A stretch of DNA of 64,000 nt from Poa pratensis (GCA_947311845.1 CAMZMU010000048.1:22896431-22960430); one strand, 5' to 3'; counted from the first letter of the stretch, positions 9,682 through 22,185 are shown. Program-made: numbers and translations. Notes: generated by a model not told the origin, from the letters alone.

Positions 9682-11468
9682 TTTCCCTCCCCTTTTGCTT
9701 CGGCATGTCCCCAGGCCGGTGAAGATGGGAACGCTTGGACCATCGCGAAGAGGGGCACCCAGGTGGTACACTGCGGTGGCAGTCCTGTCCAGCGAAGCAA
9801 CACCTGCGGAACCTCCTTGTTGCCGCGCCGCACTAGTCGATCTGCACAAATTTCCAAAGGCTGGACAGTAACATTGGCAAGAAAATATGCTGGTAATTCG
9901 GAGCACACCTTCTCCTTGTCACTGAGCGCCTTCTTTAGCTGAGAGACATGTATCACTGGATGGATACGAGAATTTGGCGGTAATTGCAGCTTATATGCTA
10001 CCTTGCCCACTCGCTGAAGCACCAAGTAAGTCCCAAAGTATTTGAAAGCCAATTTATGTGACGATCTTTCTGCAACAGATGTTTGCACATACGGTTGCAG
10101 CCGCAGGTACACGCTGTCTCCCACCTGAAACTCCCGTTCAGAACGATTCTTGTCCGCCTGAACCTTCATCCTTGCCTGAGCTCGAGCCAAGTGCTGACGG
10201 ATCACCGAGATCACTTGGTTTCTTTCCTTCGCCCACTGGTCCAATTCTGTGTTCCCAGTTGCTGGCACTTGCTCCACGCCGAAGTGACGCGGTGTTCTCC
10301 CAAATAGCACTTCGAAGGGTGAGCGCCCTAGCGCTGAATGATGAGTGGTGTTGTACCAGTACTCTGCCTGTGGCAGCCAGCGTGACCATTGCTTGGGAGT
10401 AGCATGAACCATACAGCAAAGATAGGTCTCGAGGCATTGATTAAGCCTTTCGGTCTGACTGTCCGTTTGGGGGTGATATGAAGAGCTCAGGTTCAGTGTA
10501 GCATCTGCCAGTTTGAAAAGGCTTTGCCAGAATGCACTGGTGAAGACTTTGTCCCGGTCCGAGATCAACACCTGCGGCATGCCATGACGACAATAAACAT
10601 TGTCCAAGAAAGCTTGCGCCACTGTATGTGCTGTAAAAGGATGCTTTAATGGTACAAAATGTCCATATTTGGAGAACTTGTCCACGATCACCAAAATCGT
10701 GTCGTATTTGTTGGATACCGGCAGCCCCTCGATGAAATCCAAGCTTACAGTGTGCCAAGCATCTGGTGGAATTGGCAGAGGTTGCAATCTTCCAGGCATT
10801 CTAACCCTCTCAGTTTTAGCTTGTTGACAGGTAGAACACACCTGCACATACTTGGTGATTGCTGCCTTCATGTTAGGCCAGTAGAACATCCTTTTTATTT
10901 TCTGATATGTTCCAAGCACCCCGGAATGCCCACCAATCGCGCTCGAGTGTAGTGCTAACATGACAGCTTTATGAGCCTCTTCGTGGTTTCCTAGCCAGAT
11001 TCGTCCCTTGTACCTGATGATGCCATCCTTCAAAGTATACCCCTGGTCATTTTCTCCTGTCAGTGCCAATTCGGACAGTAGCTGCTTCGCTTTTTCATCC
11101 TTGGCATAAGCACTAACCACTGTTTCCAACCACTTGGGTTGCACTGCAGACACTGCACATAGATCTGTGGTATGATGACGGCGTGATAATGCATCAGCAG
11201 CCTTGTTGGTTATACCCTTTTTGTACAGGATTTTGTACTGCAGCCCCATTAGCTTGAAAAATGCCTTCTGTTGGATCAGTGTATTGAATTTGTGTTCACC
11301 CAGATGAATCAGGCTCTTTTGATCTGTGTGAATGGTGAACTTGTTGTGCTGCAAGTATGACTTCCACTTGTCCAATGCTATGAGGATGGCTAAGCACTCT
11401 TTGTCATAAATAGACAGAGTTTGGTTCTTTGCTCCTAGCGCTGTGCTCAGGTAAGCAATCGGGTGCCC
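9516..11468 (-). pseudogene. Gypsy pol, RNase H and integrase with chromodomain-like tail
   Basis: This frame follows the stop at 11469. The N-terminal part carries RNase H wording (FTIHTDQKSL, then NKAADALSRR). The integrase has the HHCC finger (HSSAIGGHSG to CSTCQQAK) and a catalytic core with Asp in SLDFIEGLP, Asp in ISDRDKVF, and the final Glu region at QTERLNQ. The tail holds VPQVLLRWTGLPPQCTTW, similar to the chromodomain-like ends of chromoviruses that guide insertion to chromatin. The frame is open through the purine tract and into the LTR, ending at 9516. It is separated from RT only by a nonsense codon, so most of the product is intact but cannot be made as one polyprotein. Confidence 0.9.
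9682..9697 (-). other. Gypsy polypurine tract
   Basis: Immediately inside the 3' LTR the minus strand reads AAAAGGGGAGGGAAA, the primer for plus-strand synthesis. It lies within the open pol frame, so it is also translated. Confidence 0.85.
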
Positions 11469-12421
11469 TTATTGAATTAGGACTGCACCCACTCCAGTTG
11501 CACAAGCATCTGTCTCCAATATGAACTCTTTTTCGAAATCAGGCAGAGCCAAGACAGGTGCAGTGACCATTGCATGCTTCAGTGCCAGGAAAGCATCTTG
11601 TGCTAGCGGAGTCCACACAAATGGAACATTTTTGCATAAGAGATCAGTTAGTGGTTTGCAGATAATGCCATAGTGCTTAATAAACTTCCTGTAGTATCCT
11701 GTTAACCCCAAAACCCTTCTCAGATCCTTCAAGTTCTGTGGCTGAGGCCACTGCTGCACGGCTGCGATTTTGGAGGGATCTGTGGCCACTCCTGCTTCCC
11801 CAATGATATGACCCAAATATTCTAATGATTTCTGAGCAAATGAACACTTAGACTTCTTGATGAAGAGTTTGTTTTCTGCCAATAATGCAAACACCTCACG
11901 CAGATGCTTCTTGTGTTCTTCCAGGGTTTTACTGTATATGAGTATGTCGTCTACGAAAACTAGCACTGTTTTTCGTATGAGGTGTGCAAAGATGGAATTC
12001 ATCGCTGCTTGAAACGTCGCAGGAGCACAGGACAGACCAAATGGCATTACTCTGAACTCATAATGCCCACTGTGAGTTTTGAATGCGGTCTTGTGCTCAT
12101 CTTCTGCCACCATTCTGATCTGATGGTACCCCGAGTGCAGATCTAACTTGGTGAAAATTTTTGCTCCTGAGAGTTCATCTAGTAATTCATCTACTACTGG
12201 CATTGGGTATCTGTCTTTGACCGTGACTGCGTTTAAGTGCCTGTAGTCTACACAAAAACGCCACGTGCCATCCTTCTTTTTGACTAGCAATACTGGAGAA
12301 GCGAATGGACTCTGACTCGGCTTGATCACCCCCTGCTTGAGCATTTCTTTGATTTGCTTCTCGATCTCATCCTTTTGTTGCGGCGAGTATCTGTATGGCT
12401 TCACATTTACTGGTTGTACCC
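11469..12421 (-). pseudogene. Gypsy reverse transcriptase
   Basis: RT core in canonical order: [69 protein letters not shown] (the YxDD-type FVDD box) and [11 protein letters not shown]. It continues to the start of RNase H ([16 protein letters not shown]) and then meets a TAA. Upstream the frame joins the protease frame only across a one-base shift near 12421, next to a G run. The RT domain itself is complete. Confidence 0.92.
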
Positions 12422-13234
12422 TGGGAGCAGTGTTATTTTGTGATCATAAGGCCTAGAAGGTGGCAGCCCTTGTGGTGTCAGGAAACACTGTTCATTATCC
12501 GACAAGACATGCACGATGCACTCTGGAATCTGTTCTTGTTTCTGATCCACTACACTGTGCAACTCAACAACATGAGCTATGGCGTGATCTTCTTCCAGCT
12601 GAAGTATCTCTGCAAAATCTATATGCGTACATTCAGTTGTCTTGTCTTTGACTCCTCTGACAGTAACCCGCTTGCCTTCTTGCTTGATTCTGAAAGTTTT
12701 CTTATCCCAGTCGATCCACATTGGGCCCAGCGTTTGCAACCAATCCATACCCACAATTATATCATAGTGAGGTAAATCGAACACCTTCATGTCAGTGCAG
12801 AATTCTGCTTTTTGGCACCGCCACTGAACTTGGGACACCCCTTTCTCCACCACTGTTTTAGCTATGTTTGCCATTGTTACCGTCACTGCTGGCACAGGAG
12901 TGGTCTGCAGTTTCAGCCTCTCGACTGTATCACTGCTAATGAAACTGCCGCAGCTCCCTGAATCGAGCAGCAACAACACCTGTTTGCCATTTATGGAGCC
13001 TTGCAGTCTGAAACTCTTTTTCTTGACAGTGCCTGCCATAGCACACTGAGAGATGAACATTAGATCACTGTCGCTGCTGTCGCCCTCAGCTTCACTGCCA
13101 TCAAAGCTGGATATCTGCAATAATTCCACCAATTCCTCAACAACATTGAGTGGTACATTGGCCTTGCATTTGTGCCCAGGCTGATACTTGTCACCACACT
13201 TGAAACATTCAACGTACCCTTTGCCCAGGGCAGG
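12407..13234 (-). pseudogene. Gypsy gag zinc knuckle and aspartic protease
   Basis: Reading leftward from the nested insertion, the frame holds CFKCGDKYQPGHKC, the CxxC...GHxC knuckle of grass gypsy gag, then the protease with LLLDSGSCGSFIS as active-site loop and IIVGMDWLQTLGP as the C-terminal flap region. It ends at a stop directly before the RT frame. The central gag core expected upstream of the knuckle is not found here or across the nested element. Confidence 0.88.
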
Positions 13235-14864
13235 TGATACGTCTCCAACGTATCCATAATTTCTGCTGTTCCATGCTTATATTATACCATTTGCTACATG
13301 TTTTATATACACTTCGTATCACTTTTATGCATTTTCTGGGACTAACCTATTAACAAGATGCCACAGTGCCAGTTCCCTGTTTTCTGCTGTTTTTGGTTTC
13401 AGAAAGTTACTTCTGGAAATATTCTCGGAATTGCACGAAACAAAAGGCCAGTCCCTATTTTTCCAGCACCATCACGGAGTCCGAAGGAGAGACGAAGATG
13501 TGCCAGGAGGTGGCCAAACCACACCTAGGCGCGGCTGGGCCCACAGCCGCGCCACCAGGTGGTTTGGGCCCCTCGGGGGTCCGCCGACATCGCCCCTTCG
13601 CCTATTTATTCCCCGAGACGCGAAAACCCTAAAACACCGAGCCTTTCATCCAGAACATATTCGCTGCCGCCGCCGTCGTCAACCCTAACTCGGGGGGTTC
13701 CTGAAGCTCTTCCCGGCACCCTGCCGGAGAGGGGAATCATCACCGGAGGGCTCTACATCGCCATGCCCGCCTCCGGAGTGATGCGTGAGTAGTTCATCCT
13801 TGGACTATGGGTCCATAGCAGTAGCTAGATGGTTGTCTTCTCCACTTGTGCCATCATGTTTAGATCTTGTGAGCTGCCTATCATGATCAAGATCATCTTA
13901 TTGTAATGCTACATGTTGTGTTTGCTGGGATCTGACTTATATTGATACCTATGTGGAGCTGAATATTATATTATCATGTCTATGTCATTTGTGATCTTGC
14001 ATGCTCTCCGTTACTTGTTGAAGCCTTGGCCACGTGAATACTTGTAACTCCAAGAGGGGGTATTTATGCATGATAGTTGGGTTCAACCTCTATTTAACCT
14101 GGGATAGTGACAGCAAGTTCTAAGGTTGTAGATGTGTTGTTGCCACTAGGGGTAAAACAGCAATGCTTTATTCAAGGATGAATGTATTGTTTACATTACG
14201 CACATTACTTAATGCAATTGTCTGTTGCTTGCAACTTAATACTGGAAGGGGTACGGATGTTAACCGGAAAGTGGACTATTTAGGCATAGATGCATGCTGG
14301 ATAGCGGTCTATGTACTTTGTCGTAATGCCCAAATGAATCTCATAGTAGACACCACAGCTCACACATGCATGTTATATGCACTTATCAATTGTCAATTGC
14401 CCAGCTGTAATTTGTTTACCCAGCATGTTAGTTATCTTATTGGAGAGACACCACTAGTGAACTGTGGACCCCGGTCCATTCTTTTACATCTGAAATACAA
14501 TCTACTGCAATCATTGTTCTCTACTGTTTTATGCAAACAAACATCATCTTCCATTCGATACGTTTAACCCTTTGTTTTCAGCAAGCCGGTGAGATTGACA
14601 ACCTCACTGTTAAGTTGGGGCAAAGTAGTTTGATTGTGCTGTGCAGGTTCCACGTTGGCACCGGAATCCCTGGTGTTGCGCCGCACTACACTCCTCCACC
14701 AACACCTTCGAAGCAAACCTCGTTTTCCTACTGGTCCGATTAAACCTTGGTTTCATACTGAGGGAAAACTTACTGCTGCACTCATCATACCTTCCTCTTG
14801 GGGTTCCCAACTGACGTGTGACGTACAAGCAATTGTTTCTGGCACTATTAACCTAGAGCCACCA
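13235..14864 (+). repeat. Athila-type 5' LTR
   Basis: 1630 bp, aligned along its whole length with 19865-21486. Differences by eye are a few substitutions and several 1-3 base indels, for example around 13494-13560 and 13702. A promoter-like TATTTATTCC lies near 13604, followed by GAAAACCCTAAAACACC, typical of the transcribed leader. Confidence 0.93.
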
Positions 14865-14874
14865 ACAACGTTTT

Positions 14875-14892
14875 CTGGCGCCGTTGCCGGGG
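14875..14892 (+). other. Athila-type primer-binding site (tRNA-Asp type)
   Basis: TGGCGCCGTTGCCGGGGA lies ten bases after the LTR end. This is the sequence used by Athila-type and many other plant gypsy elements, complementary to tRNA-Asp. Confidence 0.85.
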
Positions 14893-15122
14893 AAAACAGA
14901 ATTGCTTCTGCAAGGGGAGTCTCTCACACCCAATCTCTTTACTTTGTTATTTGTCTTGCTTAGTTTATTTTTATTTAGTTTGTTTGCTCTCTTTATCAAA
15001 AACACAAAAAAATTAGTTACTTGTCTTGCTAGTTTATTTTTATTTTGTTTTGTTTGCTTTCTCTATATCAAAAACACAAAAAAATTAGTTACTTGTTTAT
15101 TCAGTTAATTTTGTTTTTCAAA

Positions 15123-16482
15123 ATGAATACTCCTGAGAACACTAAGTTGTGTGACTTCACTAGCACAAACAACAATGATTTCATATGCACTCCTATTGCT
15201 CCACCTGCTTCTAAGCAGAATTTTATGAAATTAAACCTGCTCTATTAAATCTTGTTATGAAAGAGCAATTTTCTGGTGTTAGTACTGATGATGCTGCTGC
15301 CCATCTTAATAACTTTGTTGAACTTTGTGAAATGCAAAAGTATAAGGATATGGATGGGGATATTATAAAACTGAAACTTTTTCCTTTCTCCTTGAGAGGA
15401 AGAGCTAAAGAATGGTTGCTTTCTTTGCCTAGAAATAGTATTATTCTTGGACAAAATGCAAAGATGCTTTCATAGGGAAATATTATCCTCCTGCTAAGAT
15501 TATATCCTTGAGAAGTAGCATTATGAATTTTAAACAACTTGATAATGAACATGTTGCTCAAGCTTGGGAAAGAATGAAATCTTTGGTGAAGAATTGTCCC
15601 ACTCATGGACTGACTACTTGGATGATCATCCAAACCTTTTATGCAGGATTAAATTTTTCCTCAAGGAACTTATTGGATTCAGCCTCTGGAGGAACCTTTA
15701 TGTCCATCACTTTAGGTGCAGCAACAAAGCTACTTGATGATATGATGATCAACTATTCCGAATGGCACACCGAAAGAGCTCCTCAAGGTAAGAAGGTAAA
15801 TTCTGTTGAAGAAACCTCCTCTTTGAGTGATAAGATTGATGCTATTATGTCTATGCTTGTGAATGGTAGATCTCATGTTGATCCTAATAATGTTCCTTTA
15901 GCTTCATTGGTTGCTCAAGAAGAGCATGTTGATGTAAACTTCATTAAAAACAACAACTTCAACAACAATGCTTATAGGAATAATTTTGGTAGCAACAATT
16001 ATAAGCCTTATCCTTCAAATGGTTATGGTAATTCTTATGGTAATTCCTACAGCAACAATAGAAGTGTGTCCTCTGATCTTGAAGCTATGCTTAAAGAATT
16101 TATTAGCACACAAAAAGCTTTCAATAAAACTGTTGAGGAAAAGTTTGAAAAAATTGATGATCTTGTCTCTAAAGTTGATAGTCTTGCTCATGATGTTGAA
16201 ATTCTAAAACTGAAAGTTATGCCTAATGAAGTTAAAGATATTAAGTCATTTGCTACAGCAAATGCCATCCAAGTTCGAATTGATAATAATATTAGGATGT
16301 TGGCTGAATTGCATGCTAGGTGGGAAAAAGAGGAAGAACTTGAAAAAGAGAATAGTATAGTTAGAGTTTGTACTATCACCACCACTAGTAATGCTAATGT
16401 TTCACATGCTAGTAAACCTCCTACTATTGATGGTAATGTTATTGGTGTTGATAATGTCTCTACTACTTCTGCAAGCGTTTGA
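15123..16482 (+). pseudogene. Athila-type gag
   Basis: Reading starts at 15123 (MNTPENTKLCDFTSTNN) and continues through the gag core FSGVSTDDAAAHLNNFVELC, KLFPFSLRGRAKEWLLSLP and, after a break at 15474, LDNEHVAQAWERMKSLVKNC and YAGLNFSSRNLLDSASGG. A Gly/Asn/Tyr-rich linker (residues around 15960-16060) and a coiled-coil-like region (FEKIDDLVSKVDSLAHDVEI) follow. Two frame breaks (near 15240 and 15470) divide it into three open pieces, so this copy is probably not functional. Confidence 0.85.
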
Positions 16483-16755
16483 AATTGCCTAAAACTGCTG
16501 AAACTTTTTCTGATAAAAGTGCTGAAATTTTTCAAACTATTGGAGACAATGGTTCCACCACCATTGACAATAATGATTTTGATTTTGATGATTGTAACAT
16601 CTCTGAAGTTATTATGTTCTTGCAAAAATTAGCTAGAAGTCCCAATGCTAGCACATTAATTTGGCTTTTACAAAGCATATTACAAATGCTCTTTTGCAAG
16701 CTAGGGAGGAGAAGTTGAAACTTAAAGCTTCTATTCCTAGAAATTAGAAGATGGT

Positions 16756-17211
16756 TGGGAACCCATCATTAAGGTAAAGGTGAATGATTTTTATTGCAAT
16801 GCCTTGTGTGATCTTGGTGCAAGTGTTTCAGTTTTGCCCAAGAAGCTTTATGATATTCTTGATTTGCCACCTTTGGAACATTGTTATTTGGATGTTTTTC
16901 TCGCTGATAATGCTATGAAGAAACCTTTGGGGCGAGTTAATGATGTTTTTATTACGGTAAAAGATAACCTTGTCCCCGTTGATTTTATTGTTATGGATAT
17001 TGAATGCAATGCATCTTGTCCTATTGTTTTGGGAAGACCTTTTCTTCGAACTGTTGGTGCCATCATTGATATGAAAGAAGGTAATATAAGGTACCAATTT
17101 CCTCTCAAGAAAGGTATGGAACACTTCCCTAGGAAGAGAATGAAGTTACCTTTTGACTCTATTGTTAGAGCAAGTTATGATGTTGATGCTTCTTCTCTTG
17201 ACAACACTTGA
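16756..17211 (+). CDS. Athila-type retropepsin-like protease
   Basis: The frame reads VKVNDFYCNALCDLGASVSV, with DLGASVS as the aspartic-protease active-site loop, then DFIVMDIECNASCPIVLGRPF with the LGRPFL hallmark of plant gypsy proteases. It ends with a basic tail (KKGMEHFPRKRMKL) and a stop at 17209-17211. No RT domain follows. Confidence 0.8.
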   Translation, partial: WEPIIKVKVNDFYCNALCDLGASVSVLPKKLYDILDLPPLEHCYLDVFLADNAMKKPLGRVNDVFITVKDNLVPVDFIVMDIECNASCPIVLGRPFLRTVGAIIDMKEGNIRYQFPLKKGMEHFPRKRMKLPFDSIVRASYDVDASSLDNT

Positions 17212-19864
17212 TTTTCACTTTCTGCGCCTAGCTGAAAGGCGTTAAAGAAAAGCGCTTATGGGAGACAACCCATCGTTTTTATTTGCTGTTATTTTTGTTT
17301 TCTTTGAGTCAAGGATTTTGTTACTTCTGTAGCAACTCCTTTGTATCTTTATTTTATCGCAATGTTGTGCCAAGTAAAGTTCTATATTGAAAGTTGATGC
17401 AAGATTTGGATTTCTGCGCAGTGACAGATTTTTAGCTGTCACGGATTTGAGCTTATCTCCCTGTAGAAAATTCAAAAAATTCTGAGAAAAATCACGCATA
17501 TTCCTGAGATATGTACGCAACTTTCATTATTTTAGGCCAGATCCATCTGAGCAACTTAAGTGCCTCGAAAAAATTCGTCATTCCAGACTGTTCTGTTTTT
17601 GACAGATTCTGCCTTTTGTTTTGCATTCGCTCTTTTACTGTGTTTGTGTGGATTTCTTTGCTCCACAAAGCATTGGTGGCTGTAGCTAATGTCCAGAAGC
17701 TTTGGGATTGATTGTATCATTACAGAATATGAGAATTTTTGATTATGCACTAACCCTCTAATGAGAACTGTCTTGAGTTTGGTGTGAAGGAAGTTTTCAA
17801 GGATCAAGCGAGAAGGGTGATATTATGTGATCAAGAAGAGTGAAAAGCCTAAGCTTGGGGATGCCCCCGTGGTTCATCCCAACCATATTCAGAGAGACTC
17901 AAGCGTCTAAGCTTGGGGATGCCCAAGGCATCCCCTTCTTCATCAACAAACTTATCAGGTCATCTCTAGTGAAACTATATTTTAATTCTTTCACATCTTA
18001 TGCGCTTTACTTGGAGCGTCTGTGTGTTTTTATTTTTGTTTTTGTTTGAATAAATTCGGATCCTAGCAATCCTTGTGTGGGAGAGAGACACGCTCCGCTT
18101 TTTCATGTGAATACTCATGTTCTTCACTTATATTTGTTGAGTATTCTTAACTAGCTACTGCAGTGCTTTTAGCTCCTGTTTTTCGCATCTCTTCGAGCTG
18201 TTAGCACTTGTTTATAAATACTCTCTTGCTGCATTATATTATCATTTGGAGAGTTTATGTTTAATAAATTATTGGTGTTTGTTTGGAAGAAAGAAAATGC
18301 TACATGTAGTAGTTGGTATTGGAAAAGACATATGCATTCTTGTAGATCATTGTCTTGTTTTGATTTGATGCTTTGCAATTGTTTTGAGCTCTCAAGTAGA
18401 TCATGTTTAAGCTCTTGCATCATGTAGTTAAAGCCTAGTAGTGGAGAACTACCGTAGAGCTTGTTGAGACTTGGGATGCATATTTGTTCTCTCTAAGGTC
18501 TAGATATTTTCTGGTAAAATGTTTGAGCAACAAGGAAGACAGTGTAGAGTCTTATAATACTTGCAATATGTTTTTATGTGATTCTTGCTGTACCGGTTTA
18601 TACTTGTGTTTGCTTCAAACAACCTTGCTAGCCTAAACTCTGTACTGAGAGGGAATGCTTCTCGTGCATCCAAAACTTGAGCCAAAACCCATGCCATTTG
18701 TGTCCACCATACCTACCTACTATGTGGTATTTCCTGCCATTCCAAGTAAATATTTCATGTGCTACCTTTAAACTATTCAAAACTTTATTACTCCTTATTT
18801 GTGTCAATGTTTTATAGCTCATGAGGAAGTATGTGGTGTTTTATCTTTCAATCTTGTCATTTACTTCTGACAGACTTTCACCAATGGACTAGTGGCATAT
18901 ACATCCGCTTATCCAATAATTTGCAAAAAGAGCTGGCAACGGGGTGCCCAGCCCCAATTAATTACAACTTTCATTAATAATTCTCTTCACATGTTTTGCC
19001 CTGATTTATCAGTAAGCAACTTAATTTTGCAATAGACACTCCTCCATGGTATGTGAATGTTGGAAGGCACCCGAGGATTCGGTTAGCCATGGCTTGTGTA
19101 AGCAAAAGGTTGGGAGGAGTGTCATCTATAAAGAAACTAAAATACATGTGTAAACAAAAGAGAAGAGGGATGATCTACCTTGCTGGTAGAAATAACGTCC
19201 TTCATGGGAGCCGCTCTTTGAAAGTCTGGTTGACAAGGGGGTTAGAGTGCCCACTACCATTCGTTGACAACAACAAACACCTCTCAAATACTTATTTTGT
19301 GCTCTCTATATGCTTTCGAAAACTTAAAAAGCTCTAGCACATGATTTAATCCCTGCTTCCCTCTGCGAAGGGCCTATCTTTTACTTTATGTTGAGTCAGT
19401 TTACCTACTCCTTTCTATCTTAGAAGCAAACACTTGTGTCAACTTTGTGTGCATTGATTCTTACATATTTACTTATTGCACTTGTTATATTGCTTTATGT
19501 TGACAACTATCCATGAGATATACATGTTACAAGTTGAAAGCAAATGCTGAAACTTAATCATCCTTTGTGTTGCTTCAATGCCTTTTACTTTGAATCTATT
19601 GCTTTATGAGTTACCTCTTATGCAAAACTTTTTGATACTTGTCTTGAAAGTACTATTCATGAAAAGTTTTTGCTTATATGATTCATTGTTTACTCTTTAT
19701 CTATTTGTTAGCAAACTATAGATCATTGCTTTGAGTCACTTCATTCATGACATGAGCCTTGCAATATATTGATCAAGATTGTGTGAAAGCATGTCTCCTC
19801 AGAAATTATTTGTTGTTATCGTTTTACCTACTCGAGGACGAGTAGAACTAAGCTTGGGGATGCT
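17212..19864 (+). other. Non-coding 3' half of the Athila-type element
   Basis: About 2.6 kb between protease and right LTR hold only short unsupported frames. Two copies of AAGCTTGGGGATGCCC at about 17850 and 17909 and a third, AGCTTGGGGATGCT, directly before the LTR at about 19852 form the purine-rich tract typical of this family. This is where pol would lie in an autonomous relative. Confidence 0.75.
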
Positions 19865-21486
19865 TGATACGTCTCCAACGTATCCATAATTTCTGCTGTT
19901 CCATGCTTATATTATACCATTTGCTACATGTTTTATATACACTTCGTATCACTTTTATGCATTTTCTGGGACTAACCTATTAACAAGATGCCACAGTGCC
20001 AGTTCCCTGTTTTCTGCTGTTTTTGGTTTCAGAAAGTTACTTCTGGAAATATTCTCGGAATTGCACGAAACAAAAGGCCAGTCCCTATTTTTCCAGCACG
20101 TACACGGAGTCCGAAGGAGAGACGAAGAGGCCACGAGGTGGCCAAACCACACTAGGCGCGGCTGGGCCCACAGCCGCGCCAGGTGGTTTGGGCCCCTCGG
20201 GGGTCCGCCGACATCGCCCCTTCGCCTATTTATTCCCCGAGACGCGAAAACCCTAAAACACCGAGCCTTTCATCCAGAACATATTCGCTGCCGCCGCCGT
20301 CGTCAACCCTAACTCGGGGGGTTCTGAAGCTCTTCCCGGCACCCTGCCGGAGAGGGGAATCATCACCGGAGGGCTCTACATCGCCATGCCCGCCTCCGGA
20401 GTGATGCGTGAGTAGTTCATCCTTGGACTATGGGTCCATAGCAGTAGCTAGATGGTTGTCTTCTCCACTTGTGCCATCATGTTTAGATCTTGTGAGCTGC
20501 CTATCATGATCAAGATCATCTTATTGTAATGCTACATGTTGTGTTTGCTGGGATCTGACTTATATTGATACCTATGTGGAGCTGAATATTATATTATCAT
20601 GTCTATGTCATTTGTGATCTTGCATGCTCTCCGTTACTTGTTGAAGCCTTGGCCACGTGAATACTTGTAACTCCAAGAGGGGGTATTTATGCATGATAGT
20701 TGGGTTCAACCTCTATTTAACCTGGGATAGTGACAGCAAGTTCTAAGGTTGTAGATGTGTTGTTGCCACTAGGGGTAAAACAGCAATGCTTTATTCAAGG
20801 ATGAATGTATTGTTTACATTACGCACATTACTTAATGCAATTGTCTGTTGCTTGCAACTTAATACTGGAAGGGGTACGGATGTTAACCGGAAAGTGGACT
20901 ATTTAGGCATAGATGCATGCTGGATAGCGGTCTATGTACTTTGTCGTAATGCCCAAATGAATCTCATAGTAGACACCACAGCTCACACATGCATGTTATA
21001 TGCACTTATCAATTGTCAATTGCCCAGCTGTAATTTGTTTACCCAGCATGTTAGTTATCTTATTGGAGAGACACCACTAGTGAACTGTGGACCCCGGTCC
21101 ATTCTTTTACATCTGAAATACAATCTACTGCAATCATTGTTCTCTACTGTTTTATGCAAACAAACATCATTTCCATTCGATACGTTTAACCCTTTGTTTT
21201 CAGCAAGCCGGTGAGATTGACAACCTCACTGTTAAGTTGGGGCAAAGTAGTTTGATTGTGTTGTGCAGGTTCCACGTTGGCACCGGAATCCCTGGTGTTG
21301 CGCCGCACTACACTCCTCCACCAACACCTTCGAAGCAAACCTCGTTTTCCTACTGGTCCGATTAAACCTTGGTTTCATACTGAGGGAAAACTTACTGCTG
21401 CACTCATCATACCTTCCTCTTGGGGTTCCCAACTGACGTGTGACGTACAAGCAATTGTTTCTGGCACTATTAACCTAGAGCCACCA
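19865..21486 (+). repeat. Athila-type 3' LTR
   Basis: 1622 bp, matching 13235-14864. It is preceded by the purine tract and followed by the 5-mer GCAGT, nearly identical to GCAGG before the left LTR. Confidence 0.93.
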
Positions 21487-21820
21487 GCAGTGCCAAAGCC
21501 GCTTGGGCTCGGGTCACAGTGCCCTGATCTGATGATGTAGTGTCGTGGCCATTGGCCCCAGGGGTGAGCTCGGGTCGTTCCGCTTCAAGGACCGCCACTC
21601 GTAAGCCCACCTCTTCCACCGTTTTGTGCAGGGTTCGGAGGGACTCATCGATGGCCGGTGCCCATTTGTTCAACCCATGGATATTCTCGACCACCTGCAC
21701 GTTTGTGGTGGCCATCGCCTTCAGGGAATCGCGCACCGACATGAGGGCAGAACTCGTCTCGTCGCCTTGCTTAGTCAACTGAGCCGCCAACTCCTTGAGT
21801 TCCTCCTGTAGTTTATCCAT
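21487..21820 (-). pseudogene. Gypsy gag, N-terminal part
   Basis: The likely gag start is the ATG at 21820 (MDKLQEELKELAAQLTKQ), followed by a coiled-coil-like stretch (SLKAMATTNVQVVENIHGLN). It is cut by the nested element at 21487. The same frame is open upstream to an ATG at 22186 that overlaps the primer-binding site; that longer version is Arg/Gly rich and less convincing as protein. Confidence 0.75.
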
Positions 21821-22169
21821 CTGCACCGTGTCGCAAATATCCCAAGTCGCCGCTTCAGGTGCGAGGGCGCGTCGCCTCTGGTGTCCGCCTCCAATGGTCG
21901 ATTGTTCTCGTGGACCTCGGGATTTTACCGATCGCAGCAGGAATCTGCGACCAACCGAGAATCGGAACGAAATCACACCTCCGTCGTCTACCGCCTCCGA
22001 TCGCCTCCGTGCCGGTGAGCGCGCACCGTCTCCGCCGCCGTGTCCCGGATCTGGACGAGGGATTTTACCAAGCTGCAGCCCAACCTCGGATCTCAGACCT
22101 GGATCGCCATCGCCTCCCAAGCTCTCCCCGCTAAAATTGAGTCGAATTTCAGCCGAGAGGTTCAGATCG

Positions 22170-22185
22170 AGTGGCTCTGATACCA
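22170..22185 (-). other. Gypsy primer-binding site (initiator tRNA-Met)
   Basis: Two bases inside the 5' LTR the minus strand reads TGGTATCAGAGCCA, the complement of the 3' end of plant initiator methionine tRNA, the standard minus-strand primer. Confidence 0.92.

Larger units (their letters stand above)
13235..21486 (+). mobile_element. Non-autonomous Athila-type gypsy element (gag and protease only), nested
   Basis: An 8252-bp element with 1.6-kb LTRs starting TGATACGTCTCC and ending CTAGAGCCACCA. It has a tRNA-Asp-type primer-binding site, a gag ORF, a retropepsin ORF and about 2.6 kb of non-coding DNA before the right LTR. No RT, RNase H or integrase frame is present, so it must borrow these from a partner. 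Flanking 5-mers are GCAGG (left) and GCAGT (right), a target duplication with one mismatch. It resembles the Sabrina/WHAM group of Triticeae elements; the family name is from memory. It lies in the opposite orientation to its host element. Confidence 0.92.

Noticed and set aside
14163..14567. 134-codon frame repeated at 20786-21214
   Set aside because: It lies within both copies of the Athila-type LTR, is non-conserved wording, and is present only because the LTR is repeated.
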